In this document: in pieces, positions 57,480 through 64,000 of the stretch
Numbering within the stretch: the stretch's first letter is position 1
How the letters are laid out: the number at the start of each line of letters is the position of its first letter
DNA from: Pseudomonadota bacterium
Lineage (GTDB): Bacteria; Pseudomonadota; Alphaproteobacteria; Rickettsiales; UBA6187
NCBI GenBank assembly: GCA_027620075.1
Contig: JAQCEY010000001.1
Coordinates: 1 to 64,000 of the forward strand
DNA: 64,000 nucleotides
Direction of reading: 5' to 3'
Notes under the pieces: generated by a model
Told to the model about the DNA's origin: nothing
Seen by the model: only the letters and a program-made list of their open reading frames with translations
Database searches by the model: none
Program-made: the position numbers and the translations under genes

Positions 57480-59330
57480 TTATTTTTGTGATTTAACAAA
57501 TTTTACAATTCTATTATCTAAGTCGGCTTTTCTAACAGAACTTGCTATTGTTTCTTTTTTATTTCCTCCGAAGGTTTTTATTATTTTTTCAAAGTTTTCT
57601 AAAGCCTCCATAAAATGACGCTCTAAGTTATTAGATAGCTCACTCTTAATCTTTTGTTCATTTTCAATTATCCCTTTTTTATTATAATCATTTTTTAAAA
57701 TAGAGCTTAGCAAAAAACAGCCCATATGAAACTTTCCATATGCTAAAATCGTCTTTTTATATGGATCTATAGCATCTGTATTAAACTCTTTTATTGCTTT
57801 GTTTAGATGAATATCAACATAAATTGGTATGAAGTATAATATATAATTAATATTTATAACGTTTGGTTCAGGAAAAACTTCATCATAAGTGGAAATAAAT
57901 AATGTCTTTGGAGATGTTCTTGCTTGAGAGGGTTTAAATAAAATATGCGAGGTAAATAACTGAAATAACTTTTGTATACTATATATGTTCTTTTTTCCTT
58001 TATTTCTTAACTCATTTACTCTTCTTTCGTAAGATATATCGTAATCAGAAAGGAATGTTTCAATTAATTTTTGAATGTTATCGTTTGCCCTTAATGAAAA
58101 AGCTTTAATTGGAGTTTGGGAATTTGTTGTTTCAGTGATTCTATATATTAAATCATCATCTTTAGTTTCAATTATTTTAACTAATAGAGTAGTATCATCA
58201 TTAAATTGTTGTTTATCCTTTTTTTTAAGCTCCTCTTGTTCTTTAACTGTTAGTATGACTCCAGAACTCTCTTTTAATTTCAATTCTTGTACTTTTTCTT
58301 TATTCTTTACTGCGTTATAAATAGAGTTTGAAGTTTGACATCCATTAACTATTTGAAGATTATGTAACTTATATTTATTGCTTGGCAATTCTTCTACCTT
58401 ACTACAAGTCATTGTTAAGCCATTATTAAAACTCCAGAAATATTTAGCTTCACTATCATTTGAACTTGTTTCAATTATTTTTGAATTTAAATCACTTCTT
58501 TTAAAATAGTCACGAATATTAGCTTCAAATATAGAAGATTGATGTTTTCTAACCAATTCCGCAATTTCCGAACCCTTTATAATACTGATATAACCGTTAA
58601 GCTTTTTTGACTGCTCCGTATCAGTAATATACTTAAATGTTTTTTCGTATTCAATAGAATCAACAATGTTTTGATTTTTAGATGGATCTCTTATTAAAAA
58701 TTGGCAATCCATAACTTTTATTTGTGATTGAACATATCCACCACTTTCTAATTCATTTTTAATGTTATCTAGTTCACCAGAAACGATTGTATCGTTTAGT
58801 AAAGTATTTTCCATTCCACCAAAAACTATGTTACAGACTACAGATATATTATCTGTTGGAAAATTTGAAAAAATTTGTTCCTTTATCTCATTTAGAACCC
58901 CTATTCGATTATAAAAATAAAGATTATCACGGTCTGACATTTCGCAATCAATTAAAACTTTCTTAATTCCAGCTTTTAATTTTAGTATATCCCCATGAGA
59001 AATACCAGTACCACGTTTAAATTGAAAAATCTGTATTTCAAACTTTGTATCATCGTTACATTCCTCCAGATCTTCTGGATTCTCTACAAAACTCTTTGAT
59101 GCTGTAATGTATATTGCGTCAATACCATGGTCATAAGTTGCCTCTCTATAAGAAGAGTCAACTATACCTGCTTCTATATCTGCAATATCTTTGTCATAAA
59201 ATATTTTTGACAATGCAAATAACATAAACTTAGAGCCTCTTAATATATCGCCATTAAATTTTGAAAGAAGTTCAGAAACAGAATCAGCATTCTTTTCAAT
59301 ACTCTTATCTAATATCTTATATATACTCAT
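57480..59330 (-). CDS. AIPR family abortive-infection protein
   Basis: 616 aa. AIPR signatures: ANIRDYFKRSDLNSKIIET, AKYFWSFNNGLTMTC and LHNLQIVNGCQTSNSIYNAV (about 265-355), then ETTNSQTPIKAFSLRAND. The N-terminal part has ATYDHGIDAIYI and FEIQIFQFKRG, a PD-(D/E)xK-like nuclease pattern (Asp … Gln-x-Lys). AIPR proteins include phage-resistance (abortive infection) factors. It lies at the end of the island next to the right att repeat, reads against the other genes and has its own promoter region: typical cargo. Defence role is inferred. Confidence 0.88.
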   Translation of the reverse strand: MSIYKILDKSIEKNADSVSELLSKFNGDILRGSKFMLFALSKIFYDKDIADIEAGIVDSSYREATYDHGIDAIYITASKSFVENPEDLEECNDDTKFEIQIFQFKRGTGISHGDILKLKAGIKKVLIDCEMSDRDNLYFYNRIGVLNEIKEQIFSNFPTDNISVVCNIVFGGMENTLLNDTIVSGELDNIKNELESGGYVQSQIKVMDCQFLIRDPSKNQNIVDSIEYEKTFKYITDTEQSKKLNGYISIIKGSEIAELVRKHQSSIFEANIRDYFKRSDLNSKIIETSSNDSEAKYFWSFNNGLTMTCSKVEELPSNKYKLHNLQIVNGCQTSNSIYNAVKNKEKVQELKLKESSGVILTVKEQEELKKKDKQQFNDDTTLLVKIIETKDDDLIYRITETTNSQTPIKAFSLRANDNIQKLIETFLSDYDISYERRVNELRNKGKKNIYSIQKLFQLFTSHILFKPSQARTSPKTLFISTYDEVFPEPNVININYILYFIPIYVDIHLNKAIKEFNTDAIDPYKKTILAYGKFHMGCFLLSSILKNDYNKKGIIENEQKIKSELSNNLERHFMEALENFEKIIKTFGGNKKETIASSVRKADLDNRIVKFVKSQK

Positions 59331-59457
59331 ATTACACCCACTCGTTATTTAAAAATGTGATAGAACCTTGCTTTATAGCTCATTTTATCAATAAGTTTAC
59401 CTTTATCTAAACAATAGTAAAGAGAGATAGAAAAGACAATATTTAGATAAAACAAAA

Positions 59458-59473
59458 GGCACAAAAAGGGCAC
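59458..59473. repeat. GGGCAC pair, candidate integrase arm sites (right)
   Basis: GGCACAAAAAGGGCAC with the same 11-bp step as the pair at 51211-51227, 45 bp from the right att repeat. Confidence 0.6.
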
Positions 59474-59517
59474 TGACTAAATAAAAGTTTTTGATGATTT
59501 TTGTAAGAGATTGTATA

Positions 59518-59566
59518 AGATGGTGATCCCGGCGCGATTCGAACGCGCGACCCACTGATTAAAAGT
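59518..59566. repeat. Right attachment repeat of the tRNA-Lys island
   Basis: 49 bp covering the 3' part of tRNA-Lys; one mismatch to 51042-51090. Confidence 0.92.
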
Positions 59567-59596
59567 CAGTTGCTCTACCGGCTGAGCTACGGGATC
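59521..59596 (-). tRNA. tRNA-Lys (TTT)
   Basis: 76 nt with encoded CCA. Minus strand: acceptor GATCCCG/CGGGATC, D arm TAGCTCAGCCGGTAGAGCA, anticodon loop ACTTTTAA with TTT, T arm GCGCGTTCGAATCGCGC. It is intact and is the integration target of the 8.5-kb island. Confidence 0.96.
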
Positions 59597-59684
59597 ATAT
59601 TAAAAATAAACGAGCGGGAAATATAGTGTTTCAATCGTTATAGGTCAAGGCAAAAGTTTCATATATTAACAATAAAATCCCAAA

Positions 59685-60116
59685 TTAGATGTTAAACTCT
59701 CCCGAACTATCACTAACAAAGCCTGACTCGGTTATGTTACCGCATAACTGGTCAATCGTTACTGCATTTAATTTTTTATTCAAGCAGTCGTTAATATTAT
59801 TTGAAAAAGGCACAATTATTTTGTTTTTAAGCATTTTTCCTGAGCCGCACTGAATGCCGTTATCACAAATAGCGGCTTTATAAACGTCCAAACAGGTAAG
59901 CTTCCTCTTCTCTTTCGCCAGAGTATAACCGCCCTTTGGCCCTTTTGTGCCTTTCAATATGCCGTGTTTTACTAATTGCTGCATCAAAGGCTCAAGGTGT
60001 CTGGGTTTAACCCCCATATAATCACATATATCTTTACTTATAACGGGATTCGCACCGGATTTAACGGCTATGTATAAGACCACCTCAAGACATTCGTAAA
60101 ACTTAGCAAAAGCCAC
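59685..60116 (-). CDS. Rrf2 family transcriptional regulator
   Basis: 143 aa. The N-terminal winged helix is typical: ECLEVVLYIAVKSG, ISKDICDYMGVKPRHLEPLMQQLVKHGILKGTKGPKGGYTLAKEK. Three Cys (ICDNGIQCG and NDCLN) could hold an Fe-S cluster as in IscR/NsrR, though spacing differs from IscR. The gene lies 3 bp downstream of dut. Regulon unknown. Confidence 0.85.
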   Translation of the reverse strand: MAFAKFYECLEVVLYIAVKSGANPVISKDICDYMGVKPRHLEPLMQQLVKHGILKGTKGPKGGYTLAKEKRKLTCLDVYKAAICDNGIQCGSGKMLKNKIIVPFSNNINDCLNKKLNAVTIDQLCGNITESGFVSDSSGEFNI

Positions 60117-60119
60117 AGG

Positions 60120-60578
60120 CTAACTCGCTTCTTTTAGACCTGTCGAGCCAAAACCACCCGCACCACGAACAGTTTCAGAAAGTTCGGTTACCACTTGCAA
60201 ATCCGCTTTTATATATGGGGCGATAATCATTTGTGCAATACGGTCACCACGACTTATAGTAAATGACTCCTCGCCAAGATTTACCAGTATAACACCGACT
60301 TCGCCTCTATAATCGGCATCAATAGTACCCGGAGCATTCAATACGGTAATGCCGTTTTTGTACGCAAGACCGGAACGAGGTCTTATTTGTGCCTCGTATC
60401 CGTCAGGTAGGGCTATACTGATGCCACACTTGATAATAGCCCTTTGATTGGGCTTTAACGTTATATCTTCGGCTATAGCCGCCTGTAAGTCCATTCCGGC
60501 ACTATGCTCGGTTGCATAATAAGGTAGGTCAAGCCCTTGGGCATTTTCAAGCTGTTTTATCTCAACAATTATAGTCAT
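60120..60578 (-). CDS. dut: dUTP diphosphatase
   Basis: 152 aa, all five trimeric dUTPase motifs: [45 protein letters not shown] and [10 protein letters not shown]. Removes dUTP and supplies dUMP for thymidylate. It lies between phaZ and the Rrf2 gene, probably in one leftward operon. Confidence 0.97.
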   Translation of the reverse strand: MTIIVEIKQLENAQGLDLPYYATEHSAGMDLQAAIAEDITLKPNQRAIIKCGISIALPDGYEAQIRPRSGLAYKNGITVLNAPGTIDADYRGEVGVILVNLGEESFTISRGDRIAQMIIAPYIKADLQVVTELSETVRGAGGFGSTGLKEAS

Positions 60579-60589
60579 TATTACTCCAT

Positions 60590-62293
60590 TTATTTTTTTG
60601 TGCCACCGGTCTTGCCGTTAAAAGGTGTTGGCTTTGCCGTGCTATTCTCTTTACCGGAATTGTTGATAGGAACAACTTTCGGCGAAGAAGATTTAACCTG
60701 CACAACAGCTGACGAAACAGAACCCGAAGAAGTTTTTGCGGATTCCGTCCTTTTTCCATAAAGTTTCTTATCGGAGGTTTTTGCAGCAGATACTTTTTTT
60801 ACCTCTTTTAGAACTTCTTTTTTTGGTGCAGCATCAGAAATTTTGTCAATTTTTGAAGAAGGCTTTGTTTTTCCGCTTTTATTCGCAGTTTTATCATTTT
60901 CATTTGCTTGCTTAGGTTTAAGCTTCGGAGCGGGAGCCTTTTTTTGTGAAATAGGCTTTATAGACTCCTCGCTTTTACTAGCGGGATTAACGGAAGGTGA
61001 GGCAGTTATAGCCTTTTTTATCTCAACTTTCGCAGAAACGGTTTTAGGCTCAGACTTGTTCAGTGCGTTTTTTTCGACAAAATCAACTATTATAGGAACT
61101 ATATACTCTCTATATCTTCTGCCGTTAAATATACCGTAATGCCCTACATTTTTTTGCAAGTGATACTTCTTACGAGCGTTAGGGATAGAGGTGCATAAAT
61201 CAATAGCGGCTTTTGTCTGACCACGCCCGGATATATCGTCTTTTTCACCCTCAATACATAAAAGTGCGGTTTTGTCTATATCGGAAAGCTGAACTTTTTC
61301 ACCATCTATAACTAACTTACCTCTAGGCAGTAAGTGTTTTTTAAACACCAGATTGACGGTTTCTAAGTAAAATTCGGCATGAAGATCCATAACCGACATA
61401 TATTCATTATAGAAGTTTGTGTGAGATTCGGCACTGTCACCGTCACCTTCAACCAGATGATTAAAGAAATCCCAATGAGCTTCTACATGCGTTTGAAGGT
61501 TCATTGCCAAAAATCCATAAAGCTGCATAAAGCCCGGATATACGGAACGCCCCGCTCCCGCATAGTTAACAGGGACTTTAGTGATAACATTGCTTTCAAA
61601 CCAGCGTATAGTCCTGTCGGCGGCATAGTCATTTACCTCCGTAGGGTTTTTTCTGGTGTCTATAGGTCCTCCCATCAGTATCATGCTATCGGGAACACAC
61701 TTATCCTTAGCCTTTGACATCATAGAAACAGCTACCGAAACAGGTACGGAAGGCTGGCAAACAGCCATAATATTAGTATGAGGTCCCAGCTTCCTTAAAT
61801 AGTTGATTACATAGCTTACAAAATCATCGAAAGTGAAAAAACCTTCTTCAACGGAAATGTCTCTGGCATTAACCCAATCCGTTATATAAACATCAAAATG
61901 CGGCAGAAGACCTTTAACCGTTCCCCTTAGCAAGGTGGCATAATGACCGGACATGGGAGCAACCACCAACATTTTAGGCAAATCGAAGTTACCTTCTTTT
62001 TCAAAATGCAGTAAATTACAAAATGTATTTGTTGAAACGGTTTTCTGTTTTATTTTTACTTTTTTACCGCCTACCGATGTTTCTTCGATACCGAATTCAG
62101 GCTTCGGATAGTTTCTGGTAGCTCTTTCAAATAACTCAAATGAAGCGGATAATGTACGCCCATATTTGTTACCTGAACAATATTTATTTAAAAGTTCTTT
62201 GTTTTTTAGAGCGATTTGCCTGTAAGGTTCAAGAGCAAAACGCTGCATTTCTACAATAGAATATAGGTAGTTGTTATGAAAATATGTGTACAT
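60590..62293 (-). CDS. phaZ: Intracellular polyhydroxyalkanoate depolymerase with Lys/Ser/Ala-rich tail
   Basis: 567 aa; usual intracellular PhaZ enzymes are about 400-430 aa. The catalytic part (about 1-420) has the family start ([18 protein letters not shown]), the nucleophile motif MAVCQPSVP with Cys, [13 protein letters not shown] (acid Asp) and [10 protein letters not shown] (His). The last 140 residues are low-complexity, rich in Lys, Ser, Ala and Pro ([12 protein letters not shown]), resembling PhaF-type tails that bind DNA or granules. It degrades stored PHB. GGAAG before ATG. Confidence 0.9.
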   Translation of the reverse strand: MYTYFHNNYLYSIVEMQRFALEPYRQIALKNKELLNKYCSGNKYGRTLSASFELFERATRNYPKPEFGIEETSVGGKKVKIKQKTVSTNTFCNLLHFEKEGNFDLPKMLVVAPMSGHYATLLRGTVKGLLPHFDVYITDWVNARDISVEEGFFTFDDFVSYVINYLRKLGPHTNIMAVCQPSVPVSVAVSMMSKAKDKCVPDSMILMGGPIDTRKNPTEVNDYAADRTIRWFESNVITKVPVNYAGAGRSVYPGFMQLYGFLAMNLQTHVEAHWDFFNHLVEGDGDSAESHTNFYNEYMSVMDLHAEFYLETVNLVFKKHLLPRGKLVIDGEKVQLSDIDKTALLCIEGEKDDISGRGQTKAAIDLCTSIPNARKKYHLQKNVGHYGIFNGRRYREYIVPIIVDFVEKNALNKSEPKTVSAKVEIKKAITASPSVNPASKSEESIKPISQKKAPAPKLKPKQANENDKTANKSGKTKPSSKIDKISDAAPKKEVLKEVKKVSAAKTSDKKLYGKRTESAKTSSGSVSSAVVQVKSSSPKVVPINNSGKENSTAKPTPFNGKTGGTKK

Positions 62294-62452
62294 TTTTTGA
62301 CTTCCATTTGTTTAAATATAGAATATAAACGCAGTTCTATTTTATAAACTACAATAAAACTTATTGCAATTAATGGTTTATTTTTTTTGCCTTGCAAATA
62401 ACTAATTAACCTGTTTAATAAAAAATTAACTAAGTTATATTAAAATCGTTTT

Positions 62453-63220
62453 ATGCAAATAAACAACGATAACAAGAATTTGAAAGTATTAACTTCATGT
62501 GTCGCTTTAGCTTTATCAATCGGGCTAGGCTCATATACATTTGCACAAGATAATGAAGACAAAAAACGTTTCACACACTTTACAAGCGGTACGGGGTTTT
62601 TTGTCAATCAACATAACATTATTACAAACGATCACGTAGTACAAAACTGCAAATATATTAAAGTGCGAGGTGCTATAGAACCTGATTACGCAACTATTGT
62701 TTTAAGGGATAAGGCAAACGATCTTGCACTTTTGCAAACTTCATCGTCTTCAAAGCGTGTCGCTATGCTAAGAGGGGAAGGGCTGCCTGTAAAAGTTGGG
62801 GAAAGCGTAACTGTTATGGGATATCCTTTAGAACACGGTATCAAGGGTGATTATATCATTAAAAAGGGGAAAATAACCGACACCGAAGATATCTATCAGG
62901 GAATAAAAAGGCTGCAATTTACCGATTCTGTAGAAAAAGGAAATAGTGGAGGTCCTCTGCTAGATGAAAACGGTAGCGTTATCGGGGTGGTGGTCGGAAA
63001 AATGAGTTTTTACCTTGCCGATTCGGATATGACGGGTGAGAATTCAAAGCCTGTAAAAACCTCCAGCATGGCAATCAGTCTCGACAGTTTACGGGAGTTT
63101 CTAGATAGCAACAGAATAGTACACCGCAGTAGCGGAATTAGAAATACTATGGCAGATAAGTGGATGGAACGCAAAGCTAAAGAATATATAGTTAACGTTC
63201 ACTGCATTAAAGATGAGTAG
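62453..63220 (+). CDS. Secreted trypsin-like serine protease, HtrA-type without PDZ
   Basis: 255 aa. Signal peptide (VLTSCVALALSIGLGSYTFAQ). Catalytic triad: ITNDHVVQNC (His), DKANDLALLQ (Asp) and VEKGNSGGPLLDENG (Ser). There is no PDZ domain, so it is not DegP itself. Envelope protease of unknown substrate. It is divergent from phaZ and overlaps the convergent aminopeptidase gene by 14 bp. Confidence 0.88.
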   Translation: MQINNDNKNLKVLTSCVALALSIGLGSYTFAQDNEDKKRFTHFTSGTGFFVNQHNIITNDHVVQNCKYIKVRGAIEPDYATIVLRDKANDLALLQTSSSSKRVAMLRGEGLPVKVGESVTVMGYPLEHGIKGDYIIKKGKITDTEDIYQGIKRLQFTDSVEKGNSGGPLLDENGSVIGVVVGKMSFYLADSDMTGENSKPVKTSSMAISLDSLREFLDSNRIVHRSSGIRNTMADKWMERKAKEYIVNVHCIKDE

Positions 63221-64000
63221 TATCTTTTAACCATCTTTTTACATCATCATCTAAACTCTTAGATAAATCATTAATAACCATCTTATGGTAATTATTTAGC
63301 CAGCTTATCTCTTCGTCACTTAGCATTTTTTTATCTACGAGTTTCAGGTCAATAGGGGCTTTTGTTAGTGTTTTGAATCCTAAAAATTTCTGCTTTCCTT
63401 TACTTAATTCCTCTTTTTTCTCAACAATCACGAGGTTTTCGATGCGGATACCGTATTCCCCTTCTTTATAGAAACCCGGTTCGTTAGAAAGTATCATTCC
63501 TTCTTGCAGCGGAACGTTGTTAATTGCTTTACTTATTCTTTGCGGCCCTTCATGAACACTCAAATAACTTCCAACACCATGACCCGTACCATGCTCATAA
63601 TCAAGACCGTTTTGCCATAAATACTGACGAGCCAGAACGTCAAGCTGAGTTCCCGTAGTACCTTCGGGGAAAACAATGCGTGAAAGTGCAATATGCCCTT
63701 TTAACACGAGTGTAAAATGAGTTATCTGCTCTTTTGTAGGCTTTCCTATGGCAATTGTTCTTGTTACATCGGTAGTGCCGCCCAAATACTGCCCGCCCGA
63801 ATCAAGAAGCAACAGTCCGTTTCCTTTTATCTCTTTGTCGGTATCGTCCGTCGGTCTGTAATGAATAATTGCACCGTTGGAGCCAAAGCCTGCTATCGTA
63901 TCGAAACTTACCCCTCGAAAATCCTGATGTTCTCTGCGGTAATTCAATAAACGCCTTGATACGGATACCTCCGTAACCCTATTCTTACCTACTTCACATT
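63207..64000 (-). CDS. Xaa-Pro aminopeptidase (M24B), C-terminal part; gene runs off the window
   Basis: The frame is open to the window edge (EVGKNRVTEVSVSRRLLNYRRE precedes the TTG at 63947), so the start lies beyond 64000. M24 metal ligands: LLDSGGQYLGGTTDVTRT (two Asp), GTGHGVGSYLSVHEGP (His), SNEPGFYKEGEYGIRIEN (two Glu). It removes an N-terminal residue before Pro in cytoplasmic peptides. Confidence 0.92.
   Translation of the reverse strand, partial: CEVGKNRVTEVSVSRRLLNYRREHQDFRGVSFDTIAGFGSNGAIIHYRPTDDTDKEIKGNGLLLLDSGGQYLGGTTDVTRTIAIGKPTKEQITHFTLVLKGHIALSRIVFPEGTTGTQLDVLARQYLWQNGLDYEHGTGHGVGSYLSVHEGPQRISKAINNVPLQEGMILSNEPGFYKEGEYGIRIENLVIVEKKEELSKGKQKFLGFKTLTKAPIDLKLVDKKMLSDEEISWLNNYHKMVINDLSKSLDDDVKRWLKDTTHL

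Larger units (their letters stand above)
51042..59566. mobile_element. 8.5-kb satellite-like island in tRNA-Lys
   Basis: Bounded by 49-bp repeats (51042-51090 and 59518-59566; one mismatch, T51070 versus C59546) covering the 3' part of tRNA-Lys. Gene order: integrase, unknown 279 aa, AlpA-like, unknown, Toprim primase, DUF3987, HTH protein, small membrane protein, AIPR gene. It has no capsid or conjugation genes. The set of integrase, AlpA and primase/DUF3987 resembles P4- or PICI-like satellites, but no packaging-hijack gene was recognised. Confidence 0.88.

Overview
The window is AT-rich chromosomal DNA of an alphaproteobacterium. The evidence is a DivL-type tyrosine pseudo-kinase followed by tsaE, amgK and murU (an alphaproteobacterial gene order), an intracellular PHA depolymerase, an Rrf2-type regulator beside dut, and an HK97-type phage with a GTA-like tail chaperone. 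The low GC and heavy IS load fit host-associated, Rickettsiales/Holosporales-like lineages, but I cannot place the genus.

Layout. 1-7703 is core chromosome: OmpA-like lipoprotein, divL-tsaE-amgK-murU operon, rpoZ, an alpha/beta hydrolase, a PlsC-like acyltransferase and tRNA-Thr. 7735-48911 is a 41-kb prophage integrated in the 3' half of tRNA-Thr(TGT), bounded by exact 50-bp direct repeats. Its order is integrase, leftward early operon, immunity region, rightward early and replication genes, a second integrase, an IS1595-type element, a candidate late promoter, packaging, head and tail genes, tail esterase and lysis genes, then a TPR gene and a nest of transposons before attR. 48912-51041 is a scar region with an AAA-ATPase/DUF4435 (PARIS/OLD-like) gene carrying a frameshift and the remnant of a small gene. 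51042-59566 is an 8.5-kb island integrated in tRNA-Lys(TTT), bounded by 49-bp repeats with one mismatch. It has integrase, AlpA-like, Toprim primase and DUF3987 genes (a P4/PICI-like set) and an AIPR family abortive-infection gene as probable cargo. 59521-64000 is core again: tRNA-Lys, Rrf2 regulator, dut, phaZ, a trypsin-like protease and the 3' part of a Xaa-Pro aminopeptidase.

How the phage works, read from sequence. Four copies of the operator TAGGAA-N4-TTCCTA sit in pairs at two sigma70 promoters, pL (leftward early operon) and pR (Cro-like gene and replication genes), with an XRE repressor between them. The O-like replication gene contains four iterons with internal dyads whose reading frame changes between copies, like the lambda origin. 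A promoter followed about 50 nt downstream by a terminator precedes the packaging genes. The tail chaperone gene carries an A AAA AAG slippery site directly before its stop codon and is continued for 74 codons in the -1 frame.

Most worth a second look: (1) the same small gene tail lies convergently against two different defence-type genes, one in the live tRNA-Lys island and one in the scar beside it, which suggests a satellite family with a swappable cargo slot; (2) an acyl-carrier-like phage protein whose phosphopantetheine Ser is Glu; (3) a transposon with 16-bp inverted repeats and 10-bp target duplication carrying an IS982-like transposase and an S66-peptidase-like passenger, nested in an IS630 that split a prophage gene; (4) the phage origin and frameshift signals.
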